Below, piece by piece: positions 15,758-24,690 of a stretch of 64,000 nt of DNA. The translations under genes and the position numbers were made by a program. The stretch covers positions 682,001 to 746,000 of the forward strand of contig NZ_AP026972.1 of assembly GCF_027924105.1 (NCBI RefSeq), written 5' to 3'. The DNA is from Polynucleobacter sp. KF022 (GTDB lineage Bacteria; Pseudomonadota; Gammaproteobacteria; Burkholderiales; Burkholderiaceae). The notes below the pieces were generated by a model that worked only from the letters and a program-made list of their open reading frames with translations, was not told the origin of the DNA and ran no database searches. The number at the start of each line of letters is the position of its first letter. Position 1 is the stretch's first letter.

Positions 15758-17177
15758 AGGGGATAAGCCAGTCAATATTGAGGTGACTGAGCCAATTAAA
15801 GTCGAAGCCTTGGATCTAGACGCCCAAGGCATTGCACGCTTAGCACCTAATGAGGAAGAGCTTGCCCAGGGTCAAAGTGGCAAAGTCATCTTCATTAAGG
15901 GCGCATTGCCAACGGAGTTAGTGACATACACCATCACTAGCGACAAAGCCCGCTTTAGCAAGGCCAAAGCTCGAGATATTCTGAAGCCTGCAGTATTTCG
16001 GGCTGAGCCTAAATGTAAAGCCTTTGGTGTTTGCGGTGGCTGCACGATGCAGCATTTAGATATACGTGCACAAGTTGCTATGAAGCAGCGTGTGCTCGAA
16101 GATGATTTGCAGCATATTGCCAAAGTAAAGCCAGGAGAAATTCTGCGCCCGATGGGTGGGCCTACTTGGGAATACCGTCATCGTGCACGCCTCAGCGCCG
16201 TTAATCGCTCTATCAAAAAAGGCACGGTACTCATTGGTTTTCATGAAGGCAAGAGTGGCTATGTTGCTGACATGCTTGCGTGTGAGATTCTGCCTAAGCA
16301 CGTATCCGACTTGCTGCCAGAGATGCGCAAATTGGTGATGGGCTTATCTATCGTCGATCGCATGCCGCAAATTGAAATTGCAGTTGGCGAGCCAGAAGAT
16401 TCTCAATCGGATGATCCTAAAAAGTCAAAACCAGTTACCGCCTTGGTATTTCGTAATCTCAAGCCCCTAACGGCTGACGACGAGCAACTGCTGCGAGAGT
16501 TTGCCAATCGGCATCAGGTGTGGATATGGCTCCAGCCCAAAGGCATTGAGACGGTGGCACCGTTTTATCCCGTGACTGGCAAGCTTTGCTATCGATTGCC
16601 AGAATTTGAAATCGAGATGCCATTTAAGCCGGCAGACTTTACGCAGGTTAATCATATGATGAATCGTGCATTAGTCAGCAGGGCGATTCGCTTGCTTGAA
16701 GTAAAGCCAACGGATCGTGTGCTCGATTTATTTTGTGGGATTGGTAATTTCACATTACCGCTTGCTAGAAAAGCAAAACAAGTTTTAGGTATAGAAGGTT
16801 TAGCAAGCTTAACTACTAGAGCCAAAACCAATGCCGAACATAACGGCCTGGTTGATAAAGCAAGCTTCATGCAAAGTGATTTATTTGAAGTGACGCCAGA
16901 AACGATTGCATCCTGGGGAAAAGCAGAGCGCTGGCTAATGGATCCACCACGCGAAGGCGCGATGGAGATTTGCAAGGCGTTAGCCGAATTACACCTTCAG
17001 CAAAGTGACTTGCTTCCTCAGCGTATTGTGTACGTCTCCTGTAACCCCAAAACCTTGGCAAGAGATGTTGAGATCCTGTGCCATCAAGCGGGCTACTCTT
17101 TGAGCAGTGCAGGGATTATTAATATGTTCCCTCACACCTCACATGTGGAGTCCATGGCGGTTTTTGATCGGCTGTAG
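15750..17177 (+). CDS. rlmD: 23S rRNA (uracil-1939-C5)-methyltransferase RlmD
   Basis: SAM-dependent enzyme that makes m5U1939 in 23S rRNA. An N-terminal TRAM domain is followed by the Fe-S cysteines (CKAFGVCGGCTMQH), the SAM-binding DLFCGIGNFTLPLARKA, and the catalytic-cysteine motif YVSCNPKTLARD near the C-terminus. The ATG at 15750 is preferred over an upstream ATG at 15708 because the first 14 residues of the longer form lie inside the exonuclease gene and have no TRAM character. The resulting 475 residues fit the family. Confidence 0.95.
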   Translation: MRRGDKPVNIEVTEPIKVEALDLDAQGIARLAPNEEELAQGQSGKVIFIKGALPTELVTYTITSDKARFSKAKARDILKPAVFRAEPKCKAFGVCGGCTMQHLDIRAQVAMKQRVLEDDLQHIAKVKPGEILRPMGGPTWEYRHRARLSAVNRSIKKGTVLIGFHEGKSGYVADMLACEILPKHVSDLLPEMRKLVMGLSIVDRMPQIEIAVGEPEDSQSDDPKKSKPVTALVFRNLKPLTADDEQLLREFANRHQVWIWLQPKGIETVAPFYPVTGKLCYRLPEFEIEMPFKPADFTQVNHMMNRALVSRAIRLLEVKPTDRVLDLFCGIGNFTLPLARKAKQVLGIEGLASLTTRAKTNAEHNGLVDKASFMQSDLFEVTPETIASWGKAERWLMDPPREGAMEICKALAELHLQQSDLLPQRIVYVSCNPKTLARDVEILCHQAGYSLSSAGIINMFPHTSHVESMAVFDRL

Positions 17178-17357
17178 CGACCAAAATCGCTCATTGAGCA
17201 GTATTTTCCCAATAAGCCAGCTGGGATTGCCCCAATTTAGTGCGTAGAGCCTAAATCCAGTGCGTCTGGTAAATGCTTCAACCCAACCTAAGAGTAAATT
17301 GAATCTGTGCAGTGATGCTTAGCCGCCAAACCCGCAAATTACTTTTGGGAGTCTGTC

Positions 17358-17438
17358 ATGAAAGCCTCAGATAGTTTTGCCCTCTTATTGATTTTGATGG
17401 CGCTGTCTTACGCAGTGAGTATGTTTGTTGCTGTTTAG
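17358..17438 (+). CDS. Candidate small membrane protein (26 residues)
   Basis: An ATG at 17358 has a good ribosome binding site, GGGAG at 17347-17351, 6 bp upstream. The frame encodes 26 residues: a short polar start (MKASDS), then an almost unbroken hydrophobic stretch (FALLLILMALSYAVSMFVAV) long enough for one membrane helix, and a TAG stop. Strong SD spacing and the hydrophobic composition are the only evidence. Function is unknown, and homologues in related genomes would be needed to confirm it. Confidence 0.45.
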   Translation: MKASDSFALLLILMALSYAVSMFVAV

Positions 17439-17481
17439 TTTCTAGTCGCAAGCAATTCACACGAAGCTTATTTTGTAGCAA

Positions 17482-17506
17482 ATAAAAAGGCGCCCGCAGG
17501 CGCCTT
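17482..17506 (-). terminator. Rho-independent terminator of the BI-1 family gene
   Basis: AAGGCGCC (17487-17494) and GGCGCCTT (17499-17506) form an 8-bp stem with loop CGCA. On the minus strand the stem runs into TTTTTATT. It lies 33 bp after the stop codon of the minus-strand gene. Confidence 0.88.
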
Positions 17507-17538
17507 AGGGAACGTCACACTTCAGTTCTTAGTATTGC

Positions 17539-18240
17539 TTAATCTCTATTGCCGCCAACAATACCCAAGAGGGCAAGTAAGTTGGTGAAGACGTTATATA
17601 CATCTAAGTAAATAGCCAAAGTAGCCATGATGTAGTTCGTCTCGCCGCCGTTGATCACGCGCTGTACGTCAACCAAGATAAATGCGGAGAAGATTGCGAT
17701 GGCTAACACCATCACTGTCAACATCAAAGCAGGCAACTGTAACCAGATGTTTGCTAAAGAGGCAACAATTAAGAGCAGCACACCAACCATGAGCCATTTG
17801 CCCATGCCGGAGAAGTCGCTTTTGCTAACAGTAGCAATCGTTGCCATGGTGGCGAAGATCGCAGCTGTGCCGCCGAAGGACAGCATGATGAGTGTTGCGC
17901 CATTGCTGTAGCTGTTAAGAGTGAAGCCAACTAAACGGGACATCATGATGCCCATGAAGAAGGTAAAGCCCAGGAGTAGGAGAACGCCTACACCAGTGTC
18001 TTTATTCTTTTCAATTGCCCAGAAGAAACCAAAGGCAACTGCCATGAACACGATAAAGCCGATAAATGGACTGCCTGAGAAGAAATCCAATCCCATGGCA
18101 ATACCGAGCCAGGCGCCAATGACAGTAGGCACCATGGATAGCGCTAAGAGCGCATAAGTATTGCGAAGTACGCGGTTGCGTACCTGGACGGTACTAATTG
18201 AGCCGGTTTGGCCAAAGCCGTAAGAGTTCAGATCACTCAT
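17539..18240 (-). CDS. Bax inhibitor-1/YccA family membrane protein
   Basis: A 233-residue integral membrane protein with about seven hydrophobic helices, of the BI-1/YccA (UPF0005) family. Typical features are the start GSISTVQVRNRVLRNTYALLA and the C-terminal FILVDVQRVINGGETNYIMA, with conserved acidic residues on the last helices that form the pH-sensitive latch in bacterial homologues. YccA-like members modulate FtsH proteolysis and others leak calcium, so the role here is uncertain. The start at 18240 is chosen over the longer frame (18324) because GGAG lies just upstream and the extension looks non-coding. Confidence 0.9.
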   Translation of the reverse strand: MSDLNSYGFGQTGSISTVQVRNRVLRNTYALLALSMVPTVIGAWLGIAMGLDFFSGSPFIGFIVFMAVAFGFFWAIEKNKDTGVGVLLLLGFTFFMGIMMSRLVGFTLNSYSNGATLIMLSFGGTAAIFATMATIATVSKSDFSGMGKWLMVGVLLLIVASLANIWLQLPALMLTVMVLAIAIFSAFILVDVQRVINGGETNYIMATLAIYLDVYNVFTNLLALLGIVGGNRD

Positions 18241-18501
18241 ATTGACTCCTTCTTTTTCATAGTTATTACAAGAGCCCATATAGGGCTGTTGACAGTAAGT
18301 ATAGACAAAACACCTAAATTTCAAGCCCCCCTATGAAAGACCTACAAATTAAAGGCTTATGCCCTGTAAATTCAAGGGCTTAGCCCTACAGACATAGGGG
18401 TAAATACGGTCAGGCAATGTATAATTCGGGGGTCGCTGGAGTGGGGTGGCTTATAAGCCCCAAGCTGGTAAATACCTTTGAAATCACTATTGGAGTCTTG
18501 A

Positions 18502-18927
18502 ATGGCAATTGAACGCACCCTTTCTATTATCAAACCTGATGCTGTCGCTAAAAACGTCATCGGCAAAATCTATGACCGTTTCGAATCTGCTGGTTTGAAG
18601 ATTGTTGCTTCCAGAATGGCCCATTTGTCACAAAACGAAGCTGAGCAGTTCTATGGCGTTCACAAAGATCGTCCTTTCTTCAAAGACTTGGTGAGCTTCA
18701 TGATCTCTGGTCCTGTCATGATTCAAGTTTTGCAAGGCGAAGGTGCTATTGCTAAGAATCGCGACTTGATGGGCGCTACCGATCCTAAGAAAGCAGAAAA
18801 AGGCACGATTCGTGCTGACTTTGCTGACAGCATTGATGCAAACGCTGTTCACGGTTCTGACGCTCCTGAAACAGCTGCTGTGGAAGTTGCATTCTTCTTC
18901 CCTGGCATGAATGTTTTTAATCGTTAA
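18502..18927 (+). CDS. ndk: Nucleoside diphosphate kinase
   Basis: Transfers the gamma phosphate of NTPs to NDPs through a phosphohistidine. The active site is NAVHGSDA with His117, and the N-terminal ERTLSIIKPDAVAKNVIG and central GPVMIQVLQGEGAI are standard. The length of 141 residues is typical. GGAG precedes the ATG by 8 bp. Upstream, a -10-like TATAAT is at 18420-18425, but no matching -35 is clear. rlmN follows after 42 bp. Confidence 0.97.
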   Translation: MAIERTLSIIKPDAVAKNVIGKIYDRFESAGLKIVASRMAHLSQNEAEQFYGVHKDRPFFKDLVSFMISGPVMIQVLQGEGAIAKNRDLMGATDPKKAEKGTIRADFADSIDANAVHGSDAPETAAVEVAFFFPGMNVFNR

Positions 18928-18969
18928 TCACTGATTAATCGATTAGCTATTTATCTATAAGTAGTCGCA

Positions 18970-20166
18970 TTGACCACCCCGCGCGTAAATCTCTTAGATT
19001 TTGACGCTGACCAAATGGCAGCGTATGTCGCGGGGTTGAATGAAAAGCCCTTCAGGGCAAAGCAACTCATGCAGTGGATACATCAACGTGGTGTATCAGA
19101 TATTAATGACATGAGTGATTTAGCAAAAAGCTTCAGAGCAACCTTGCTAGATAAAGCGGAAGTACTTTCTCTCCCCGTTATCAAAGATGAGCACGCATTG
19201 GACGGCACCCGTAAGTGGTTGCTGGACGTAGGCGCTGGTAATGCCGTGGAGTCTGTATTTATTCCTGAGGATGACCGGGGCACCCTGTGCATCTCTTCTC
19301 AAGCGGGTTGCGCAGTTAATTGCCGTTTTTGTTCTACTGGACATCAAGGCTTCTCGCGTAATCTCACCTCTGGTGAAATCATCGGGCAACTTTGGTTCGC
19401 TGAGCATCTGCTCCGTAATGATCCTGAGGCTATTCGTCGCATTGAAAAATTTCCTACTCCAGGCTGGGAGCACACTGGTCGCGTGATTTCAAATGTCGTG
19501 ATGATGGGAATGGGCGAGCCCTTACTCAATTATGACAATGTCGTATCTGCATTGCGCCTTATGCTTGATGATAGGGCGTATGGTTTATCGCGCCGTCGTG
19601 TGACTGTTTCAACATCAGGCGTAGTGCCGATGATTGATCGCCTCGCGCAAGATTGCCCAGTAGCATTAGCGGTTTCATTGCATGCGTCGAATGATGCATT
19701 GCGCGATCAGTTAGTGCCGCTCAATCAAAAATATCCATTACGTGAATTATTGGATGCTTGTGAGCGTTACCTACCATTTGCTCCAAGAGATTTTTTAACT
19801 TTTGAATATTGCATGCTTGATGGTGTGAATGACTCCGACATCCAAGCAAAAGAATTGGTGCGCTTGCTCAGAAACATTAAGTGCAAAATTAATTTGATTC
19901 CATTTAATCCGTTTCCAGAGTCCGGCCTCAAGCGTTCGTCAGCCCAGCGGGTCAATGCCTTTGCTGGCATTCTCTTGGATGCCGGAATGGTAGCAACAGT
20001 ACGCAAGACTCGCGGCGATGACATTGCAGCCGCATGTGGGCAGTTAGCAGGGGACGTGGTAGATCGCACTCGAGTTCGTGAGCGTGATGTTCACAGCGCT
20101 GAGATTGAAATTGCTGAAGTTGAATCAAGTGAGCATCCCATTGAATGGCTCAAAAAATTAAATTAA
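18970..20166 (+). CDS. rlmN: Dual-specificity RNA methyltransferase RlmN
   Basis: Radical-SAM enzyme that methylates C2 of A2503 in 23S rRNA and A37 of some tRNAs. The Fe-S motif CAVNCRFC (Cys114, Cys118, Cys121) follows the conserved GTLCISSQAGC. MGMGEPLLNYDNV and the C-terminal RKTRGDDIAAACGQLAG, with its catalytic cysteine, are also present. The start is a TTG at 18970 with only a weak ribosome binding site. In Burkholderia and Neisseria the order is rlmN-pilW-rodZ-ispG; here ispG follows after 27 bp and neither intervening gene is present. Confidence 0.96.
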   Translation: MTTPRVNLLDFDADQMAAYVAGLNEKPFRAKQLMQWIHQRGVSDINDMSDLAKSFRATLLDKAEVLSLPVIKDEHALDGTRKWLLDVGAGNAVESVFIPEDDRGTLCISSQAGCAVNCRFCSTGHQGFSRNLTSGEIIGQLWFAEHLLRNDPEAIRRIEKFPTPGWEHTGRVISNVVMMGMGEPLLNYDNVVSALRLMLDDRAYGLSRRRVTVSTSGVVPMIDRLAQDCPVALAVSLHASNDALRDQLVPLNQKYPLRELLDACERYLPFAPRDFLTFEYCMLDGVNDSDIQAKELVRLLRNIKCKINLIPFNPFPESGLKRSSAQRVNAFAGILLDAGMVATVRKTRGDDIAAACGQLAGDVVDRTRVRERDVHSAEIEIAEVESSEHPIEWLKKLN

Positions 20167-20193
20167 AGATTAGATCCCGACCAATAGATTCCA

Positions 20194-21459
20194 ATGAGCT
20201 CTAATTCATTACCTCCCTTGCCCTTAGGACCCAGTCCTAAGCGCGCTACCCGTCAGGCAACTGTTGCTTGGAAGACCAACATCATTACTGTAGGTGGTGA
20301 TGCACCAGTGCGCGTGCAATCCATGACAAATACCGATACTGCTGATGCGGTAGGTACTGCCATTCAAGTAAAAGAATTGGCGCGTGCTGGATCGGAGATG
20401 GTGCGTATTACCGTTAATACGCCGGAAGCGGCTGCTGCAGTTCCTTATATTCGTGAGCAGTTAGACAAGATGGATGTGCTGGTGCCCTTGATTGGGGACT
20501 TTCATTACAACGGCCACACGTTATTAAATGATTATCCGGAGTGCGCGAAGGCACTCTCCAAGTACCGCATTAATCCAGGTAATGTGGGTAAGGGCGCTAA
20601 GCGTGATCCTCAGTTTGCCCAAATGATTGAGGCAGCTTGTAAATATGACAAACCGATTCGAATTGGTGTCAATTGGGGTAGCTTAGATCAAGAGCTTTTA
20701 GCTTCCATCATGGATAGCAATGCGGCTTTAGCAGTTCCAAAGACTGCGCAAGAGGTGATGATTGAGGCATTGATTCAGTCTGCATTACAGTCCGCAGAAA
20801 AAGCAGTGGAGTTGGGTATGAATCCCGATCAGATTTTGCTTTCTTGCAAGGTAAGTAATGTGCAGGACTTGGTTGCGGTCTATCGCGATCTCTCACGACG
20901 CTCTGACTATCCATTGCATTTGGGTTTAACTGAAGCCGGTATGGGTAGTAAAGGAATTGTGTCTTCTACGGCAGCAATGGGCATCTTGTTGCAAGAAGGC
21001 ATTGGCGATACGATTCGCGTTTCGTTAACGCCTGATCCAGGTGCGCCTCGTGAAAATGAAGTGATTGTTGCGCAAGAGATTTTGCAAACCATGGGCTTGC
21101 GTAATTTCACGCCGATGGTGATTGCTTGTCCTGGTTGCGGCAGAACAACTAGTACCACTTTCCAAGAATTAGCAGCCAATATTCAGTCCTACTTACGTCA
21201 ACAAATGCCGGTTTGGAAGAAAACCCATCCTGGCGTTGAGAATATGAACGTGGCTGTCATGGGCTGTATTGTGAATGGCCCAGGCGAGAGCAAGCATGCG
21301 AATATTGGCATTTCATTGCCTGGAACAGGTGAAACACCGGCGGCACCTGTATTCGTGGATGGAGTTAAAGTGAAAACCTTGCGCGGTGAGAGAATTGCTG
21401 AGGAGTTTCAGGTAATTGTGGATGAATACGTAAAACAGAATTACGCAGCCAAGGTTTAA
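20194..21459 (+). CDS. ispG: 4-hydroxy-3-methylbut-2-en-1-yl diphosphate synthase (flavodoxin)
   Basis: Penultimate enzyme of the MEP isoprenoid pathway, reducing MEcPP to HMBPP with a 4Fe-4S cluster. The cluster-binding motifs CPGCGRTTSTTFQELA and MGCIVNGPGESKHANIG near the C-terminus are clear, as is the N-terminal TIM-barrel start VRVQSMTNTDTADA. The 421-residue length matches the betaproteobacterial form. hisS follows after 38 bp and the two are likely co-transcribed. Confidence 0.97.
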   Translation: MSSNSLPPLPLGPSPKRATRQATVAWKTNIITVGGDAPVRVQSMTNTDTADAVGTAIQVKELARAGSEMVRITVNTPEAAAAVPYIREQLDKMDVLVPLIGDFHYNGHTLLNDYPECAKALSKYRINPGNVGKGAKRDPQFAQMIEAACKYDKPIRIGVNWGSLDQELLASIMDSNAALAVPKTAQEVMIEALIQSALQSAEKAVELGMNPDQILLSCKVSNVQDLVAVYRDLSRRSDYPLHLGLTEAGMGSKGIVSSTAAMGILLQEGIGDTIRVSLTPDPGAPRENEVIVAQEILQTMGLRNFTPMVIACPGCGRTTSTTFQELAANIQSYLRQQMPVWKKTHPGVENMNVAVMGCIVNGPGESKHANIGISLPGTGETPAAPVFVDGVKVKTLRGERIAEEFQVIVDEYVKQNYAAKV

Positions 21460-21497
21460 ATAGATTTAAGTAAAGCAATAACAAAACAATAATAAAA

Positions 21498-22826
21498 ATG
21501 ACTGATCAAAACGCAAAAGATAAAGTTCAAAAGACGCAGAAGATTAACGGTGTGCGCGGCATGAATGATTTGCTGCCGGCTGATGCTGCGCAGTGGGCTC
21601 ATCTTGAACATGTTTTACGCGATCTCACTCGTGCTTATGGCTATGAGTTTTTGAGAACGCCTATTGTGGAAGCAACAGCGGTATTTCAGCGTGGCATTGG
21701 CGAAGTCACAGACATTGTTGAAAAGGAAATGTATTCCTTTGAAGACCGCCTCAATGGTGAGCAGCTTACTTTGCGTCCTGAAGGTACTGCCGCTTTAGTG
21801 CGTTCCGTTATTGAAAATAATTTGCTGTACGAAGGACCGAAGCGTCTTTGGTACACCGGTCCGATGTTCCGTCATGAGCGTCCTCAGCGTGGTCGATATC
21901 GCCAGTTCCACCAGTTCGGTATTGAGGCCTTAGGTTTTGCTGGGCCAGATATTGATGCTGAAATCATTCTCATGGGTCAACGCCTCTGGGATGAGCTGGG
22001 CTTGAAGGGCGTCCGCCTAGAAATTAACTCTTTAGGTCAAGCTCCTGAGCGCGCAGAACATCGTGCAGCCCTGGTGACTTACTTTGAAAAGAATAAAGAG
22101 CAGCTCGATGAAGACTCACAGCGGCGTCTGATTTCAAATCCATTGCGTATCTTGGATTCTAAAAATCCTGAGATGCAAGTTTTGATTGAGGGCGCGCCGA
22201 AGCTGTTAGATTTCTTGGGTGAAGAGTCGCTCAAGCACTTCAATGCAGTACAGGCTTTGCTAAAGGCCAACAACATCCCTTGCAAAATTAATCCCCGTTT
22301 AGTACGCGGCTTAGATTATTACAACCTCACCGTATTTGAATGGGTGACAGATGAGTTAGGCGCCCAAGGCACGATCGCTGGTGGTGGACGCTACGATCCA
22401 TTGATTGAGCGTATGGGCGGTAAAGCTGCTCCTGCTTGTGGTTGGGCTATGGGAATGGAGCGCGTTCTAGAGTTAATGAAAGTTTCTGGTTCTTTGCCAG
22501 AGACGCAAGCTCAGTGCGACATCTTTGTTTTGCACCAAGGCGGTGAGACTTTGACGGCCGCCATGATTATTGCCGAGCGCTTACGCAGTGCCGGAATCGA
22601 TACGATCTTGTTTTGCCCTCCAGATGGTCAATCCGCTAGCTTTAAGTCCCAAATGAAGAAGGCGGATAGCAGTGGGGCTGCTTTTGCGGTCATTATTGGA
22701 CCTGATGAATTAGCGAAGAATGAGGCTCAACTCAAGGACTTACGTGGCACAGGTGAGCAAAAGTCTATTTCTCTGGATGATGTCTTGGGAGCAGCAATTG
22801 ACGCCTTGGTAGGCGCCTCCGAATAG
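21498..22826 (+). CDS. hisS: Histidyl-tRNA synthetase
   Basis: Class II synthetase charging tRNA-His. Visible features are motif 1 region GMNDLLPADAAQW, motif 2 YTGPMFRHERPQRGRYRQFH, the histidine-specific LVRGLDYYNLTVFEW, and motif 3 GWAMGMERVLELM, followed by a C-terminal anticodon-binding domain. The 442-residue length is normal. A paralogue lacking the anticodon domain, hisZ, lies about 8 kb downstream in the same cluster. Confidence 0.97.
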   Translation: MTDQNAKDKVQKTQKINGVRGMNDLLPADAAQWAHLEHVLRDLTRAYGYEFLRTPIVEATAVFQRGIGEVTDIVEKEMYSFEDRLNGEQLTLRPEGTAALVRSVIENNLLYEGPKRLWYTGPMFRHERPQRGRYRQFHQFGIEALGFAGPDIDAEIILMGQRLWDELGLKGVRLEINSLGQAPERAEHRAALVTYFEKNKEQLDEDSQRRLISNPLRILDSKNPEMQVLIEGAPKLLDFLGEESLKHFNAVQALLKANNIPCKINPRLVRGLDYYNLTVFEWVTDELGAQGTIAGGGRYDPLIERMGGKAAPACGWAMGMERVLELMKVSGSLPETQAQCDIFVLHQGGETLTAAMIIAERLRSAGIDTILFCPPDGQSASFKSQMKKADSSGAAFAVIIGPDELAKNEAQLKDLRGTGEQKSISLDDVLGAAIDALVGASE

Positions 22827-22873
22827 AATTACCCTAATACTTATAAATTACCGATTAATTAGTTTGGATTGAC

Positions 22874-23533
22874 ATGCCTTTAGATCTAGAAGAACAAGAA
22901 CAATTAGACCAATTCAAAGCGTTTTGGCAGAAGTACCGCAATCTCATTACGGGCGTAATTACGGCTGCTTTGTTTGCATATGCTGCTTACAGCGGATATC
23001 AGTGGTGGCGCAATAGTCAATCACTGGAGGCTTCCAAGTTATATGAAACGATGGTGAGCGCAATCGCTAAAGGCGATAAGGATCAAACTTTGCGTGCTGC
23101 AGATGATTTACAAAAAGATTTTGGACGTACGCCGTATGCTGCAATGTCTAGCTTAATTGCTGCGCGTATTGCATCAGATGCAGGCGATAGCTCTAAGGCG
23201 ACAGATTATTTACGTTGGGCTGCCAAGAACGCATCAAATGATGGCTATTTGGCATTGGCAAAATTACGCTTGGTGACACAGTTAATTGAGCAGGGTGGCG
23301 AGAAAGATTTTACTGAAGCAGATCAAATCTTGAATCAAAAACCCATTGCTGGTTTTGAGTCTTTATGGCTTGAGCGTCGCGGTGATTGGTATTTGGCTCA
23401 GAAGAAAAATGATCAAGCAAAGCAAAGCTACCAAGAGGCTTGGAAGAAGCTAGACCAATCAAAAGAATTTCCTGAGGAGGCGCGTGGTCTCTTGAAGGTT
23501 AAATTGGATGCCGTTGGAGGAGTTGCTCAGTGA
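22874..23533 (+). CDS. yfgM: YfgM-like TPR membrane protein (SecYEG/BAM ancillary)
   Basis: A 219-residue protein with a short acidic N-terminal cytoplasmic part (PLDLEEQEQLDQFKAFW), one membrane helix at about residues 24-42, and a periplasmic region of TPR-like helices. YfgM of E. coli associates with SecYEG and the chaperone PpiD. The position between hisS and bamB is the conserved one for this family. Its stop overlaps the start region of bamB. Confidence 0.88.
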   Translation: MPLDLEEQEQLDQFKAFWQKYRNLITGVITAALFAYAAYSGYQWWRNSQSLEASKLYETMVSAIAKGDKDQTLRAADDLQKDFGRTPYAAMSSLIAARIASDAGDSSKATDYLRWAAKNASNDGYLALAKLRLVTQLIEQGGEKDFTEADQILNQKPIAGFESLWLERRGDWYLAQKKNDQAKQSYQEAWKKLDQSKEFPEEARGLLKVKLDAVGGVAQ

Positions 23534-24690
23534 TGACTACAGAGATGAAGCGTTTACCAAGGCGCATAGGCGCTGCCCTAGTGTTGAGTTCAGTGGTAAT
23601 TGCTTTGGTTGCCTGCTCTGGCAACTCTCGAGTCAGAAAGCCTGCCGAGTTGGCGACGGTAACCAATCAATTTGATTTGCAGCCGGTGTGGTCAACCAGC
23701 GTCGGCTCATCAGAAACTTTTAACTTTCATCCCATTGTTGCTGGGGATGCTGTTTACGCTGCCTCCCATCGAGGCAATTTAGCTAAGATTGATTTGGCAT
23801 CGGGTAACAAGGTATGGGAAGCATCTGTTCCCGAACGTTTATCCGTGGGACCTGGTTCCGATGGTCGCACCACGGTTGCTGTAACTACAAAAGGTACGGT
23901 TTACGCCTACGACGATACTGGTAAGTCAATCTGGAACGTGAGTGTTGGAAGCGAAGTATTAAGTGAGCCTGTAGTTGCTGCCGGTGTGGTGATTGTGCGT
24001 GCGCTCGACAACCGTTTTATTGGATTAGATGCTCAAACTGGAGCGCGCAAGTGGACCTATCAACGTCAGCAGTCCGCTTTGTCCTTGCGAGTTGGCTATG
24101 GAATGCTCGCTATTGGTAATGAGGTTATTGTTACGGGTTTTACTGGCGGACGTTTTGGCATGATTGCGATTGCCAATGGTGGTTTAGTTTGGGAGACCCC
24201 AGTCTCTTTTCCTAAAGGATTCTCAGAAATTGAGCGCTTGAATGATGTTACTGCCAAGCCTAGTATGGATGGCGAGATTATTTGCGCAGTTTCTTATCAA
24301 GGTCGTGTTGGTTGCGGTCAAGCGCGTACTGGAAATCTTTTGTGGTTTAAAGATTATTCAAGCTATACCGGCACATCACAAAGTGCGGATATGGTTTTCT
24401 CGGCTAACGACAAATCGCACGTGACTGCATTTGCTACCAAAGATGGCACACAAGTTTGGGAGAACACTCAGTTAACGTTCCGTGATGTGGGCGAGTCGCT
24501 TGCAGTCGGTAGGGTTTTACTCATGGGTGATGCTCAAGGGTACATCCATGCATTTTCACAGGCGAATGGTGAGTTGGTTGCACGTATTCGTCACGACAGT
24601 AGTCCAATCTCGGCTGCCCCCATTGCGGTAGGTGGTCTCATCTTGGTTCAATCTCAAGGTGGAAAAATAGCGGCGTACAGTCCAAAATGA
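23533..24690 (+). CDS. bamB: Outer membrane assembly lipoprotein BamB
   Basis: Beta-propeller lipoprotein of the BAM complex that inserts outer membrane proteins. The lipobox IALVAC places the lipidated Cys at residue 28. The rest holds PQQ-like WD-type repeats, for example VYAASHRGNLAKIDLASGNKV split over a blade, and later VYAYDDTGKSIWN and IHAFSQANGELVARI. A GTG at 23530 could also start translation; the ATG at 23533 is chosen. The end overlaps der by 4 bp. Confidence 0.94.
   Translation: MTTEMKRLPRRIGAALVLSSVVIALVACSGNSRVRKPAELATVTNQFDLQPVWSTSVGSSETFNFHPIVAGDAVYAASHRGNLAKIDLASGNKVWEASVPERLSVGPGSDGRTTVAVTTKGTVYAYDDTGKSIWNVSVGSEVLSEPVVAAGVVIVRALDNRFIGLDAQTGARKWTYQRQQSALSLRVGYGMLAIGNEVIVTGFTGGRFGMIAIANGGLVWETPVSFPKGFSEIERLNDVTAKPSMDGEIICAVSYQGRVGCGQARTGNLLWFKDYSSYTGTSQSADMVFSANDKSHVTAFATKDGTQVWENTQLTFRDVGESLAVGRVLLMGDAQGYIHAFSQANGELVARIRHDSSPISAAPIAVGGLILVQSQGGKIAAYSPK

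Larger units (their letters stand above)
17178..17538. other. Intergenic region between rlmD and the BI-1 gene
   Basis: 361 bp without a long gene. It holds a candidate 26-residue membrane peptide ORF at 17358-17438 and a minus-strand terminator at 17482-17506. The first ~180 bases show no structure I recognise; they contain a loose repeat (taaatccagtgcg / tagtgcgtagagcc). Confidence 0.55.

Noticed and set aside
18361..18425. Strong ndk promoter
   Set aside because: A TATAAT at 18420-18425 is present but no -35 at suitable spacing, and nearby small dyads (AGGGCTTAGCCCT) are too short to interpret.
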